Source of the DNA: Burkholderiaceae bacterium
Lineage (GTDB): Bacteria; Pseudomonadota; Gammaproteobacteria; Burkholderiales; Burkholderiaceae_E
Assembly: GCA_024637155.1 (NCBI GenBank)
Contig: JAGXFR010000009.1
Location: 1 to 64,000, forward strand
Direction: 5' to 3'
Length of the DNA stretch: 64,000 nt
This document shows, piece by piece, positions 50,118 through 59,885 of this stretch (within the stretch, counting starts at the first letter, position 1; the number at the start of each line of letters is the position of its first letter). Position numbers and translations under genes: made by a program. A model generated the notes under the pieces. The model was not told the DNA's origin. It saw only the letters and a program-made list of their open reading frames with translations, and ran no database searches.

Positions 50118-51860
50118 TCATGAACGGCTCCATGGTTCCAGCGCCGCGCAGAGTTCGGCGGGACGGAATGGCAGCGGACCCGGCCGCGCGTGGCTGTAGG
50201 TCGCGCCAGGCAACGTGTAGTGCGCGCGCAGATAGCGGTAGAGCTGCGCACTGTGGTTCTGTTCGACGACGGCGACCCGCGCAACGCCGGAGAGCGCGGC
50301 ATCGAAGGCCGCGGGCCGCACCGGCGCGAGCAGCCGGATCGAGATCAGGCGCAGCGCGATGCCCTGCGCGCGCAGGCGCGCGAGCGCCTCGCGCACCGGG
50401 CCCGTCGCGGACCCGAAGGTGATCACCGCGCTCTCGCCCTCGCCCTCGAGATCGGCCCAGCGTTCGCCGTAGTCGGCCTGCTCGATCTTGCGGGCACGCT
50501 TCTCGAGCTGGCGCCGATGATCGGCCGCTCCGCTCGAGGGAATGCCCCGCTCGGTGTGCTCGAGGCTCTCGGCGATGTACGCGGTGCCGCGGTTGCCGGG
50601 CAGCGCCATCGGCGAAACCCCCGAAGGGGTGTCGGCGTAGCGCCGATAGCCGGGTTCGTGCGCCGCGGCACACAGGCGCACGGTACCGAAATCGACCTCG
50701 CTCGGACGGTCGATCACCGCCTGGGTCTGTCCGAAGAACTGGTCGGAGAGCACCACCACGGGCGACTGGAGCGTTTCGGCCAGATGCACCGCCCACTGCG
50801 TGGTGCCCAGGCAGTCGGCGATCGAGTTCGGCGCGACGACGATGCGCGGCGCGTCGCCGGGCAGTCCCCAGAGCGCCAGGTTCAGGTCGCTCTGCTCGCT
50901 CTTCGCGGGGATGCCGGTGGAGGGTCCGCCGCGCATCACGTCGACGATCACGACCGGAATCTCCGAGATGACCGCGAGCCCGAGGGCCTCGGTCATCAGC
51001 GCGAGCCCGGGCCCGGCGGTCGCGGTCAGCGACGGCTTGCCCGCGAAGGAGGCGCCGATCACCATGTTGATCGACGCCAGTTCGTCCTCGGCCTGCACCA
51101 ACGCGCCGCCCACCTCGGGGAGCGCCGAGGCGAGGTACTCCAGCATCTCGGTGGCCGGGGTGATCGGGTACGCGGCCACGAAGCGCACGCCGCCGCGCAC
51201 GGCCCCGAATCCCGCCGCCTCGTTGCCCGAGATCAGCCAGCGCCGCCCTTCGCTGCCGTGCGAGACAACCTGGCGCGTCCCGGCCTGCGCGGCCGCAGCG
51301 CGACCGGCGGCGTGTCCCTCGCGCGCGGCGGCGATGCTCGCCGCGAGCGTGTCACGCCCGCGCTTCATCGCGTCCGTGATCACCTCCTCGACAGCGGCCA
51401 GCGGAATTCCGATCGCACCGGCTGCCACACCGAGCGCGATCATGTTCGGCCAGCTGCCGGGAATCGCCTTGGTCATCGCCTTGAATCCGACGTCGAAGAC
51501 GTGCGGCCCCGCCTTGGCGAAGGCTTCCGGCACCGCGCCCGCGGCCGCGTCGCTCACCACGCAACTGGAGGCATCGAGCGGAATCTCGTCGCTGAAGCGA
51601 TGCACGTTCTGCCAGTCGAGCGCGACCAGCAGGTCGAAGCGATCGTCGAGCCCGCCGATTTCGCCGCTGCCGATGCGCAGCAGCGCGGCCGCCTCCCCCC
51701 CGCGAATCTGGGGTCCGCTGGTGCGCACCATCATCCCGTAGAGCCCGGCCCGGGCCGCCGCGTCGAGCAGCAGGGTTCCGGCGGTCATCACCCCCGCACC
51801 ACCGCTCCCGGTGAGTGCGACCGACACCGCGCCACCGGCAATCCCGTTCCCGTTATCCAT
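50118..51860 (-). CDS. korA: 2-oxoglutarate:ferredoxin oxidoreductase, fused gamma-alpha subunit
   Basis: 580 residues. The gamma domain comes first (about 1-190, with TGSGGAGVMTAGTLLLDAA and MVRTSGPQIRGGEAAA), then the alpha pyrimidine-binding domain (GNEAAGFGAVRGGVRFVAAYPITPATEMLEYLA) and the C-terminal transketolase-like domain. This gamma-alpha fusion is the form found in the Thauera benzoyl-CoA cluster. The operon is leftward, divergent from had across a 235-base region holding overlapping promoter-like elements. It supplies low-potential electrons to the ferredoxin encoded at 59886. Confidence 0.95.
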   Translation of the reverse strand: MDNGNGIAGGAVSVALTGSGGAGVMTAGTLLLDAAARAGLYGMMVRTSGPQIRGGEAAALLRIGSGEIGGLDDRFDLLVALDWQNVHRFSDEIPLDASSCVVSDAAAGAVPEAFAKAGPHVFDVGFKAMTKAIPGSWPNMIALGVAAGAIGIPLAAVEEVITDAMKRGRDTLAASIAAAREGHAAGRAAAAQAGTRQVVSHGSEGRRWLISGNEAAGFGAVRGGVRFVAAYPITPATEMLEYLASALPEVGGALVQAEDELASINMVIGASFAGKPSLTATAGPGLALMTEALGLAVISEIPVVIVDVMRGGPSTGIPAKSEQSDLNLALWGLPGDAPRIVVAPNSIADCLGTTQWAVHLAETLQSPVVVLSDQFFGQTQAVIDRPSEVDFGTVRLCAAAHEPGYRRYADTPSGVSPMALPGNRGTAYIAESLEHTERGIPSSGAADHRRQLEKRARKIEQADYGERWADLEGEGESAVITFGSATGPVREALARLRAQGIALRLISIRLLAPVRPAAFDAALSGVARVAVVEQNHSAQLYRYLRAHYTLPGATYSHARPGPLPFRPAELCAALEPWSRS

Positions 51861-51907
51861 CGCGACCCCTGCCGTAACCCGTCTTCCGTCGGGCTGTCGA
51901 AGCGACC

Positions 51908-51967
51908 TTGACAGCCATTTCTATATTTCGGTACCATAATACTACTTTAGCGTCTGGCGAGCGTCAA
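51908..51967. promoter_or_regulatory. Overlapping promoters of the kor and had-bcr operons with central palindrome
   Basis: Rightward: TTGACA at 51908-51913, an 18-base spacer, TACCAT at 51932-51937. Leftward: TTGACG (minus strand of 51962-51967), a 17-base spacer, TAGTAT (51939-51944). Between them lies an imperfect 18-base palindrome, TATT-tc-GGTACC-at-AATA (51924-51941), overlapping both -10 boxes. The block is strikingly AT-rich for this window. A common regulator could control ring reduction and ferredoxin supply here. The hexamer calls are by eye. Confidence 0.5.
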
Positions 51968-52095
51968 CCGGAACTCCGGCGCGCATCGGGACCGGTGCAG
52001 GAGGCGGATCGCGACCATCCGATCACGCCCGGGAACGCCGGCATGCTGCCCGCAAGAACGCAGCCAGACGGGTACCGAACACGGAGGAGGTCGGG

Positions 52096-53163
52096 ATGAC
52101 AGGAAGGGGACACCGCTGGCTGATGACGGCGCCCAACGCGCCGCTGGTGCGCGAGGCCTTCCCGCTCGCGGCGCCGGGTGCGGACGAAGTCACGGTGGAA
52201 GTGGCCGGCTGCGGCGTCTGCCACACCGATTTGGGCTTCTACTACGATGGCGTCGCCACCAAGCAGGCTCCGCCGCTTGCGCTCGGTCACGAGATCAGCG
52301 GCCGGGTCATCGCAGCCGGAGCCGGCGCCGAGGCCTGGCTGGGCAAGGCGGTGATCGTATCGGCGGTGATCCCCTGCGGCACCTGCGACGCCTGCCGGCG
52401 CGGTCGCCCGAACATCTGCCCGCAGCAGAAAATGCCCGGCAACGACATTCACGGCGGCTTCGCCTCGCACATCAGCGTCCCGGCACGCGGCGTGTGCGAA
52501 GTCGACGAAGCGCGACTCGCCGCGCGCGGCCTCAGCCTTGCCGACGTCTCGGTGGTCGCGGACGCGGTCACCACGCCCTACCAGGCCGTGAAGCGGGCGG
52601 GCGTGCAGGCGGGTGACGTGGCGATCGTCATCGGCGTGGGCGGCGTCGGCGGCTATTGCGTGCAGATCGCTGCGGCGGCCGGCGCAACGGTCGTCGCGAT
52701 CGACGTCGACGACGCGAAGCTCGCGGTGATCGCCCCCCACGGCGCTGCGCTGACGCTCAACGCGCGCACGCTCGACGCGAAGGCGCTCAAGCAGGCGATC
52801 AAGCAGTTCGCGAAAGAGCGCGGTGCGCGACAGACGGAATGGGCAATCTTCGAGTGCTCGGGCACGGGCGCCGGACAGCAGAGCGCGTACTCGCTGCTGG
52901 TTCACGGCGCGACGCTGTGCGTGGTCGGCTTCACGATGGACCGGATCGAAGTGCGCCTGTCCAACCTGATGGCCTTCGATGCACGGGCGCTCGGCAACTG
53001 GGGATGCCCGCCCGAGCTCTACCCGGCGGCGCTCGATCTGGTCCTCGACGGACAAGTCGCGCTGCTGCCCTTTGTCGAGCAGCACCCGCTCGAGGCGATC
53101 AACGACGTTTTCGATGGCGTGCATCACCACCGGATCAAGCGCCGCGTCGTGCTGGTCCCGTAG
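52096..53163 (+). CDS. had: 6-hydroxycyclohex-1-ene-1-carbonyl-CoA dehydrogenase
   Basis: 355 residues, a zinc-dependent medium-chain alcohol dehydrogenase. Catalytic zinc ligands are in GCGVCHTD and GHEISG; the structural-zinc cysteines are [15 protein letters not shown]. The NAD site is [18 protein letters not shown]. It oxidises the hydroxy group formed after hydration of the dienoyl-CoA. GGAGG lies 5 bases before the ATG. First gene of the rightward cluster; the assignment rests on both sequence type and position before oah and dch. Confidence 0.93.
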   Translation: MTGRGHRWLMTAPNAPLVREAFPLAAPGADEVTVEVAGCGVCHTDLGFYYDGVATKQAPPLALGHEISGRVIAAGAGAEAWLGKAVIVSAVIPCGTCDACRRGRPNICPQQKMPGNDIHGGFASHISVPARGVCEVDEARLAARGLSLADVSVVADAVTTPYQAVKRAGVQAGDVAIVIGVGGVGGYCVQIAAAAGATVVAIDVDDAKLAVIAPHGAALTLNARTLDAKALKQAIKQFAKERGARQTEWAIFECSGTGAGQQSAYSLLVHGATLCVVGFTMDRIEVRLSNLMAFDARALGNWGCPPELYPAALDLVLDGQVALLPFVEQHPLEAINDVFDGVHHHRIKRRVVLVP

Positions 53164-53212
53164 CGCCGAACCCCGTGCCCAACCACCGCACAAGACCAAT
53201 GGAGTCATCCCG

Positions 53213-54316
53213 ATGAACACCAGCCCCAGCGAGTTGCACAGCCACGACCTTTGCGAAGGTTTCGTGGCCCCCGGCGTGCGCTACGAAAAGCGCCCGGCAC
53301 GCACGCCCGACGGCAAGACCGTCGACGGCCTCTACAACGCGTGGATCTGGCTCGACAACCCGGGGCAGTTCAATTCCTACACGACGGCGATGGTCAAGGG
53401 CGTGATCCTCGCCTTTCGCGCCGCGTCCAACGCGCGCGACGTCAACGCGGTGGTGTTCACCGGGGTGGGCGACAAGGCCTTCTGCACCGGAGGCAACACC
53501 AGGGAATACGCCGAGTACTACGCGGGGCGCCCGCTCGAGTACCGGCAATACATGCGGCTGTTCAACGACATGGTCTCGTCGATCCTCGCCTGTGACAAGC
53601 CGGTGATCTGCCGCGTGAACGGCATGCGCATCGGCGGCGGTCAGGAGATCGGAATGGCCTGCGACTTCACCGTCGCCCAGGACCTCGCGCGCTTCGGCCA
53701 GGCGGGCCCCAAGCACGGGTCCGCGCCGATCGGTGGCGCCACCGACTTCCTGCCCGTGATGATCGGCGCCGAGCGGGCGATGGCCGCCTGTGTGCTTTGC
53801 GAACCGTTCTCGGCGCATGCCGCCTATTTCATGGGGATGATCACGGAGGTGGTGCCGGCGCTCAAGGTCGACGGCAAGTTCGTCGCCAACCCGCTGGTCG
53901 AGACCACGCTCGCCGCCGACGAGTACGGCCAGATCCTGTTCGGCAAGGCGAAGACCGGCGAAGCGCTCGCCGCCGGCAAGGCGGTCATGGCGAAGGGGAC
54001 AGTCGATCTGTCGCTTCTCGACGCCAAGATCGAGGAACTGTGCGCGAAGCTGCTGATGACCTTCCCCGACTGCACCACCAAGTCGCTGGAAGAACTGCGC
54101 AAGCCCAAGCTCGACGCGTGGAACCGCAACAAGGAAAACTCGCGCGCGTGGCTCGCGCTCAACATGATGACCGAAGCGCGCTCGGGCTTCATCGCGTTCA
54201 ACGAAGGCACCAAGAGCGATCGCGAGATCGACTTCGTCGGGCTGCGCAAGGCGCTCGCGGCAGGCGAATTCTGGACCGAGGAACTCCACCTCAAGATCCA
54301 GCCGAAGAAGGCATGA
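53213..54316 (+). CDS. oah: 6-oxocyclohex-1-ene-1-carbonyl-CoA hydrolase (ring-opening)
   Basis: 367 residues, a crotonase-superfamily member longer than standard hydratases. It hydrates and cleaves the alicyclic ring to 3-hydroxypimelyl-CoA. Conserved parts include DNPGQFNSYTTAMVK, GDKAFCTGGNTREYAEYY, NGMRIGGGQEIGMACDF and the C-terminal EARSGFIAFNEGTKSDREID. The start is the ATG 9 bases after GGAG; a longer frame upstream runs into had. Its stop overlaps the dch start. Confidence 0.95.
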   Translation: MNTSPSELHSHDLCEGFVAPGVRYEKRPARTPDGKTVDGLYNAWIWLDNPGQFNSYTTAMVKGVILAFRAASNARDVNAVVFTGVGDKAFCTGGNTREYAEYYAGRPLEYRQYMRLFNDMVSSILACDKPVICRVNGMRIGGGQEIGMACDFTVAQDLARFGQAGPKHGSAPIGGATDFLPVMIGAERAMAACVLCEPFSAHAAYFMGMITEVVPALKVDGKFVANPLVETTLAADEYGQILFGKAKTGEALAAGKAVMAKGTVDLSLLDAKIEELCAKLLMTFPDCTTKSLEELRKPKLDAWNRNKENSRAWLALNMMTEARSGFIAFNEGTKSDREIDFVGLRKALAAGEFWTEELHLKIQPKKA

Positions 54317-55116
54317 ACGCGCACACCGCCCCCGCCAACGCCGGCCCGGCCGACGGCCCGCTGCGCGTCTGGCTGGAAGCCGACGGCGCGCTGCTGCGGC
54401 TGCGCCTGGCGCGCCCCAAGGCCAACCTGATCGACGCGGCGATGATCGGTGCGCTCGACGCCGCACTTGCCGAGCATCGCGACCGGCCGGGCCTGCTGGG
54501 CGTGTTGCTCGACGCCGAGGGTTCGCACTTCAGTTTCGGCGCCAGCGTCGAGGAGCATCTTGCCGCGCAGTGTGCGGCGATGCTCGCCGCGCTGCACGGG
54601 CTGATCCTGCGCATGGTCGAGTTCCCGGCACCGATCCTCGTGGCGATCCGCGGACAGTGTCTCGGTGGCGGTCTTGAAGTCGCGATGGCGGGGGGACTGC
54701 TGTTTGCCGCGCCCGATGCGAAGTTCGGCCAGCCGGAGATCCGGCTGGGCGTCTTTGCGCCCGCGGCGAGCGTGCTGCTGCCCACGCGCATCGGGCAGTA
54801 CGCCGCCGAGGACCTGCTGCTCTCGGGACGCACGATCGAAGCCCCCGAAGCGCGCGCCCGGGGGTTGGTGCACACGGTGGCCGACGATCCGTCGGGCGCC
54901 GCCCTCGAGTGGTTCCACGCGCACCTCGCCGGGAAGAGCGCCGCGTCGGTGCGCTACGCGCTCGCCGCGGTGCGCGGCGGCATGAGCGCGACCGTGCGCA
55001 GCCGCATCGCCGAAGTCGAGCGGCTGTATCTGGTAGAACTGATGGCAAGCCATGACGCCAACGAGGGACTTGACGCCTTCCTGGTCAAGCGTCCGGCACA
55101 GTGGACGAACGCGTGA
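54313..55116 (+). CDS. dch: Cyclohexa-1,5-diene-1-carbonyl-CoA hydratase
   Basis: 267 residues, crotonase family. It adds water to the dienoyl-CoA made by benzoyl-CoA reductase, giving 6-hydroxycyclohex-1-ene-1-carbonyl-CoA. Oxyanion-hole regions SHFSFGASVEEHL and IRGQCLGGGLEVAMAGGLL, and the GVFAPAASVLLPTRIGQ segment, match the family. The ATG overlaps the oah stop; bcrC follows 13 bases after the dch stop. Confidence 0.95.
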   Translation: MNAHTAPANAGPADGPLRVWLEADGALLRLRLARPKANLIDAAMIGALDAALAEHRDRPGLLGVLLDAEGSHFSFGASVEEHLAAQCAAMLAALHGLILRMVEFPAPILVAIRGQCLGGGLEVAMAGGLLFAAPDAKFGQPEIRLGVFAPAASVLLPTRIGQYAAEDLLLSGRTIEAPEARARGLVHTVADDPSGAALEWFHAHLAGKSAASVRYALAAVRGGMSATVRSRIAEVERLYLVELMASHDANEGLDAFLVKRPAQWTNA

Positions 55117-55129
55117 GGAGCATGACGAG

Positions 55130-56299
55130 ATGAACGAAGTGGGTCGAATCATCGAGCGCTGTCTGGCGCTGCACGAGGATCTGGATTTCACCGCGGTCAA
55201 GGAGTGGAAGGCCGCGCAGCCGGGCCGCAAGGTGATCGGCTACATGCCGGTCTACGTGCCGCGCGAGATCATCCACGCGGCCGGCATGCTGCCGGTGGGC
55301 ATCCTCGGCGGCGGCGACGGGCTCGAGGTGATCCAGGGCGACGCCTACTACCAGAGCTACATCTGCCGCATCCCGCGCTCGACGATCGAACTCGGGCTGA
55401 CGGGGCGCCTCGACTGCATCGACGGGATGCTCTTTCCGTCGATCTGCGACGTGATCCGCAACCTCTCGGGGATGTGGAAGATCATGTTCAAGGACAAGTA
55501 CGTGCGCTACTTCGACGTCCCGCAGAACTACGAGGACGAAGTCGGAGGCACCTACTACCAGCACGAACTCGAGACCCTGCGTGACGATCTGGCCGAGGTC
55601 GCGGGACGGCCGATCAGCGACGAGGCGCTGAACGCGTCGATCGCCGTCTACAACGAGAACCGCAGGGCTGTCGAGGACCTGTACGCGCTGCGCGCCGCGA
55701 AACCCTGGCAGGCGCCGACCTCCGAGGTCTACCTGGTGGTCAAGGCGGGAATGGTGCTGCCGGTCGAGGAGCACACCGTCCTTGTGCGACAGTACATGGC
55801 GGCCGCCGAGGCCGCGGATCGCCCGATGCGCGACAACGCGCGGGTGATCGTAAACGGCACCTTCTGCGAGCAGCCGCCGCTCACGCTGATCAAGGCGATC
55901 GAGATGTCGGGCTGCTACGTCGTCGACGACGACTTCATGCTGGTGACGCGCTGGCTGCAGCAGGACGTGCCCACCGACGGCAATCCGCTGAAGAATCTCT
56001 CGCTCGCCTTCCTGCACCATTCGGCGTCGACTTCGGCCAAGTACGACACCACGCGCGAAGAGAAGGGGCAGTTCATGCTGCGCCAGATCAAGCAGCGCGG
56101 CGCCGAGGGCGTGGTCTTTGCCGCGCCGTCGTTCTGCGACCCGGCGCTCCTGGAGCGCCCGATGCTGCAGACCGTGCTGACCGCCCACAAGATTCCGCAT
56201 ACCGCCTTCAAGTATTCCGAGAACACCGGCCAGATGGCTCCGATTCGCGAGCAGGCCGGGACTTTCGCCGATTCGATCAAGCTGTGGAGCGCCACATGA
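55130..56299 (+). CDS. bcrC: Benzoyl-CoA reductase subunit C
   Basis: 389 residues, close to the Thauera subunit. HgdB-like fold with cysteines for the active-site cluster region (SYICRIPRSTIELG, FPSICDVIRNLSG, NGTFCEQPP, APSFCDPALLERP). With BcrB it forms the substrate-binding half, where the aromatic ring is reduced by two electrons. The first ATG of this stretch at 55122 is out of frame, so 55130 is the start. It overlaps bcrB by 4 bases (ATGA). Confidence 0.96.
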   Translation: MNEVGRIIERCLALHEDLDFTAVKEWKAAQPGRKVIGYMPVYVPREIIHAAGMLPVGILGGGDGLEVIQGDAYYQSYICRIPRSTIELGLTGRLDCIDGMLFPSICDVIRNLSGMWKIMFKDKYVRYFDVPQNYEDEVGGTYYQHELETLRDDLAEVAGRPISDEALNASIAVYNENRRAVEDLYALRAAKPWQAPTSEVYLVVKAGMVLPVEEHTVLVRQYMAAAEAADRPMRDNARVIVNGTFCEQPPLTLIKAIEMSGCYVVDDDFMLVTRWLQQDVPTDGNPLKNLSLAFLHHSASTSAKYDTTREEKGQFMLRQIKQRGAEGVVFAAPSFCDPALLERPMLQTVLTAHKIPHTAFKYSENTGQMAPIREQAGTFADSIKLWSAT

Positions 56300-57618
56300 G
56301 CCAAGTCCAGATTTCGATGCCGGAGAAGCGCAAGAAGCCGGTCGTCCAGAAAGAGGACGCCATGCTCCTGCAAAAGGAGATGATCAACCAGAACTACACG
56401 GATCTCTCCACCGCGCACGAGCGCGGCAAGAAGGTGGCCGCGACCTTCGTTCCGGGGAACCTGAACGAGCTGGTGATGTGCTTCGACTTCGAGCGCAGCC
56501 TGCCCGAGACCAACGCGCTGCAGAACGCGCTGCGCAAGGGTTCAGGCAAGCTGATCATGAACGCCGAGCGCGACGGCCAGTCCGAGGACGTCTGCACCTA
56601 CGTCAAGGCCGACATCGGCATGATGCTCGGTGGCGAAATCGGCCCGACCGGACAGAAGCTGCCGCGCGCCGACCTGCTGCTGCTCTCCTACACGGGCTGC
56701 TTCACCTTCATGAAGTGGTTCGAGGCCATCCGCCACAAGTTCGGCGGCGAGGCGGTGATGCTGCAGGTGCCCTATCAGGGCGACGGCAACGTCAACAAGA
56801 ACATGCGCGACTACGTCGTGAAACAGTTGAAGGACACCGTGATCCCGGCGATGGAACGCATCTCGGGCGTGAAGTTCGACATCGACCGGCTGCGCGAGTA
56901 CATGCGCGAGTCGGTGAAGGCCGAGGAGGATCTGGTGCGGGTGCTGGAATCCGCCAAGAACCGCCCGTCGCCGATCGACAGCTACTTCGGCGCGGTCTAC
57001 TACATCGGCCCGATCTTCACCGCGTTTCGCGGCACCCCGGAGGCCACCCGCTACTACGAAGTGCTGCGCGCCGAAGTCGAGGAGCGCGTGCGCCAGGGCA
57101 AGGGTCCGATCACGCCCGAAGGCGAGCTGACCGACGAGAAATACCGGATCGTCGTCGAGGGCCCGCCCAACTGGACGCACTTCCGCGACTTCTGGAAGAT
57201 GTTCTACGACGAGGGCGCGGTGGTGGTCTCGAGCACCTACTCGAAAGTCGGGGGCGTGTACGACAACGGTTTCCGGCACGACCCGGATCACCCGCTCGAG
57301 TCGCTCGCCGACTACGCGCTGGGCTGCTACACGAACCTGAACCTGCCCTCGCGCATCGACATGATCTGCAAGAACCTCAAGGACTACGACGCCGACGGTC
57401 TGCTGATCAATTCGATCAAGAGCTGCAACAGCTTCTCGGCCGGGCAGCTGCTGATCCTGCGCGAAGTCGAGCGGCGCACCGGCAAGCCGGCGGCGTTCAT
57501 CGAGACCGACCTCGTGGACCCGCGCTACTTCTCCGCGGCCAACGTCAAGAACCGGCTGGAGAGCTACTTCCAGATGATCAAGCACAAGCGCGCCGCGAGC
57601 GGCGCCGCAGTGAACTAG
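56296..57618 (+). CDS. bcrB: Benzoyl-CoA reductase subunit B
   Basis: 440 residues. It pairs with BcrC to bind benzoyl-CoA. Conserved features: AATFVPGNLNELVMCFDFERSLPE at the start of the core, LSYTGCFTFMKWFE, YYIGPIFTAFRG, YALGCYTNLNLPSR and NSIKSCNSFSAGQLLI, whose cysteines may ligate a [4Fe-4S] cluster. Translation is coupled to bcrC. An alternative start 4 codons upstream would overlap bcrC more deeply. Confidence 0.96.
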   Translation: MSQVQISMPEKRKKPVVQKEDAMLLQKEMINQNYTDLSTAHERGKKVAATFVPGNLNELVMCFDFERSLPETNALQNALRKGSGKLIMNAERDGQSEDVCTYVKADIGMMLGGEIGPTGQKLPRADLLLLSYTGCFTFMKWFEAIRHKFGGEAVMLQVPYQGDGNVNKNMRDYVVKQLKDTVIPAMERISGVKFDIDRLREYMRESVKAEEDLVRVLESAKNRPSPIDSYFGAVYYIGPIFTAFRGTPEATRYYEVLRAEVEERVRQGKGPITPEGELTDEKYRIVVEGPPNWTHFRDFWKMFYDEGAVVVSSTYSKVGGVYDNGFRHDPDHPLESLADYALGCYTNLNLPSRIDMICKNLKDYDADGLLINSIKSCNSFSAGQLLILREVERRTGKPAAFIETDLVDPRYFSAANVKNRLESYFQMIKHKRAASGAAVN

Positions 57619-57630
57619 GGGGATCGGGCC

Positions 57631-58971
57631 ATGCGCTGCTTCATCGGCATCGATCTGGGATCGACCACCACCAAGGCGGTGGTGATCGACGAGAACCGCA
57701 ACCTGCTCGGACGCGGCATCACCAATTCGCGCTCGAACTACGACACCGCCGCGGCCATCGCCAAGCAGGAGGCCCTGGTGAACAGCCGCTTCCACCTGCT
57801 GCGCAAGGCGCTGGAGCCCGCCAGCGGCCTGAACGGCAAGCTGGATGATTTTCTCGCGCAGCTCGAGCGCGACTTCCGGCTCGAGCAGTTCATCGAGCAG
57901 CTCGAGGATCTCGCGGAGACCTGCGCGCGCAATCTGGAGACCGCGCGCTTCGGCGACCTGACCAAACCGGTCGGGGTCGCGCTCGAAGAGGTATTCCGGC
58001 AACTGCGCCTGGAATCGCCGTCGCTCTTCGCGCCGGGCGCCGAGCGGCGCAGCGACTTCTTCCGCGACATTGCCGGCAGCCGATACCTCGCGATCGGCGA
58101 GACGGTGGCCAAGGAAGCCGACATCCGCTACGACTACCTGCTGAACCTTTTCGATCGATCGATCATCGAGGTGGAGAACCGCGTCTACGGCGATTCGATG
58201 AGCGGACACCTGCTCGCCGCGCTGGACCGGACCTTCGTGGCGATGCCCGAGGTCGCCGGGATGGCCGAGCGGCTGCGCGCGCCGTTTCGCAGCGTGATTG
58301 ATCTGCCGCTCGAGGAGGCCTACGTGGTCGGCACCGGCTACGGGCGCGCGCGGCTGCCGTTTTCCAAGGAGCACATCCGCTCGGAGATTCTGTGCCACGG
58401 CCTGGGCGCGCACGTGATGCATCCGGGCACCGCCACCGTGCTCGACATCGGCGGGCAGGACACCAAGGCCATCCAGGTCGATCCGCACGGCATCGTCGAG
58501 AGCTTCCAGATGAACGACCGCTGCGCAGCCGGTTGCGGGCGCTACCTCGGCTACATCGCCGACGAGATGAACATGGGGCTGCACGAACTCGGGCCGATGG
58601 CGATGAAATCGACCAAGTCGATTCGCATCAACTCGACCTGCACGGTGTTCGCCGGCGCCGAGCTGCGCGACCGGCTCTCGCTGGGCGAGAAGCGCGAGGA
58701 CATCATGGCGGGGCTGCACCGCGCGATCATCCTGCGCGCGATGTCGATCCTCGCGCGCTCGGGCGGGATCCGCAACGAGTTCACCTTCACCGGCGGCGTC
58801 GCGAAGAACGAGGCGGCGGTCAAGGCGCTCAACGACCTGGTCAACGAGAACTACGGAAAACTGACCCTGAACATCAACGCCGACTCGATCTACACCGGGG
58901 CGCTCGGCGGCGCGACCTTCGCCTGGCGCGCGGTCGTTGAGGAAGGCAAGGAAGCGGAGGCACGTTCATGA
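57631..58971 (+). CDS. bcrA: Benzoyl-CoA reductase subunit A (ATPase/activator)
   Basis: 446 residues, an ASKHA-fold ATPase of the BadF/BcrA group. Phosphate-1 loop [17 protein letters not shown] at the N-terminus; [13 protein letters not shown], the cluster cysteine region [17 protein letters not shown] and [11 protein letters not shown] follow, with [12 protein letters not shown] near the C-terminus. With BcrD it hydrolyses ATP to push ferredoxin electrons onto the catalytic subunits. An insertion of about 170 residues after the first motif is normal for BcrA and absent in BcrD. It overlaps bcrD (ATGA). Confidence 0.96.
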   Translation: MRCFIGIDLGSTTTKAVVIDENRNLLGRGITNSRSNYDTAAAIAKQEALVNSRFHLLRKALEPASGLNGKLDDFLAQLERDFRLEQFIEQLEDLAETCARNLETARFGDLTKPVGVALEEVFRQLRLESPSLFAPGAERRSDFFRDIAGSRYLAIGETVAKEADIRYDYLLNLFDRSIIEVENRVYGDSMSGHLLAALDRTFVAMPEVAGMAERLRAPFRSVIDLPLEEAYVVGTGYGRARLPFSKEHIRSEILCHGLGAHVMHPGTATVLDIGGQDTKAIQVDPHGIVESFQMNDRCAAGCGRYLGYIADEMNMGLHELGPMAMKSTKSIRINSTCTVFAGAELRDRLSLGEKREDIMAGLHRAIILRAMSILARSGGIRNEFTFTGGVAKNEAAVKALNDLVNENYGKLTLNINADSIYTGALGGATFAWRAVVEEGKEAEARS

Positions 58972-59813
58972 CCTACACCATCGGACTCGACGTCGGCTCG
59001 GGCGCCATCAAATCGGTGCTCTTTGACAACGACGGCACCCGGCACGAGTGGCTGGCCAAGCGCTGCGAGCGCATCCGCCGGCGCGACACGCTGGAACTTG
59101 CGCGCGAGTGCTACGAGGGCGTGCTGCAGGACGCCGGGCTCGCCCCCGAGGACATCGCCTACGTCGCCACCACCGGCGAGGGCGAGAACGTCAGCTTTGC
59201 CACGGGGCACTTCTACTCGATGACCACGCACGCGCGCGGCGCGATCTTCCTCGAACCCACCGCCAACGCGGTGATCGACATCGGCGCGTTGAACGGGCGC
59301 GCGATCTACGTCGACGAGCGCGGCAAGGTACTGGGCTACAAGATGACCAGCCAGTGCGCGTCGGGCTCCGGGCAGTTTCTCGAGAACATCGCCCGCTATC
59401 TGGGCGTCGCCATCGAGGAGATCGGCCGGCTCTCGAAGCAATCCGAGAACCCCGAGAAAGTCAGTTCGATCTGCGCGGTGCTCGCCGAGACCGACGTGAT
59501 CAACATGGTCTCGCGCGGCATCGCCACCACGGACATCCTGAAAGGCATCCACATGTCGATGGCCTCGCGCCTGGCGAAGCTGCTCAAGACCACCGGAATT
59601 CTCAAGGGTAAGGTTCTGCTCACCGGCGGGCTCGCGCTCGACACCGGCCTGCTCGCCGCGCTGCAGGAGGAGATGCAGGCCGAGAAGATGGAAGAGCTCA
59701 TCGCGAGCAGCCATGCGGATTCGATCTATGCCGGGGCGATCGGCGCGGCGATCTGGGGCGCCTTCCGCCACGACAAGCTCGCCGCAATGGGTTCGGAACT
59801 GATCGCTGCCTGA
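58968..59813 (+). CDS. bcrD: Benzoyl-CoA reductase subunit D (ATPase/activator)
   Basis: 281 residues. ASKHA ATPase: [39 protein letters not shown], the bridging-cluster cysteine in [20 protein letters not shown], a second Cys in [14 protein letters not shown], and [15 protein letters not shown]. Forms the activator dimer with BcrA. A strong hairpin and a good ribosome site separate it from the ferredoxin gene. Confidence 0.96.
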   Translation: MTYTIGLDVGSGAIKSVLFDNDGTRHEWLAKRCERIRRRDTLELARECYEGVLQDAGLAPEDIAYVATTGEGENVSFATGHFYSMTTHARGAIFLEPTANAVIDIGALNGRAIYVDERGKVLGYKMTSQCASGSGQFLENIARYLGVAIEEIGRLSKQSENPEKVSSICAVLAETDVINMVSRGIATTDILKGIHMSMASRLAKLLKTTGILKGKVLLTGGLALDTGLLAALQEEMQAEKMEELIASSHADSIYAGAIGAAIWGAFRHDKLAAMGSELIAA

Positions 59814-59838
59814 GCGAGAGCGCCGCACGACGAAGGAT

Positions 59839-59866
59839 GGAGTGCTCGCGGGACCGCGGGCACTCC
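59839..59866 (+). other. Intercistronic hairpin between bcrD and fdx
   Basis: Nearly perfect 12-bp stem (GGAGTGC, one T-G pair, CGCG) with the 4-base loop GGAC, without a T run. It ends a few bases before the fdx ribosome site AGGAGGA. It looks like an RNA processing or stability element, not a terminator. Confidence 0.55.
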
Positions 59867-59885
59867 CACAAGGAGGAAGGAAGAC

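Noticed and set aside
56542-58719. 725-codon open frame opposite bcrB and bcrA
   Set aside because: Antisense shadow of two well-supported subunit genes; no family resemblance.
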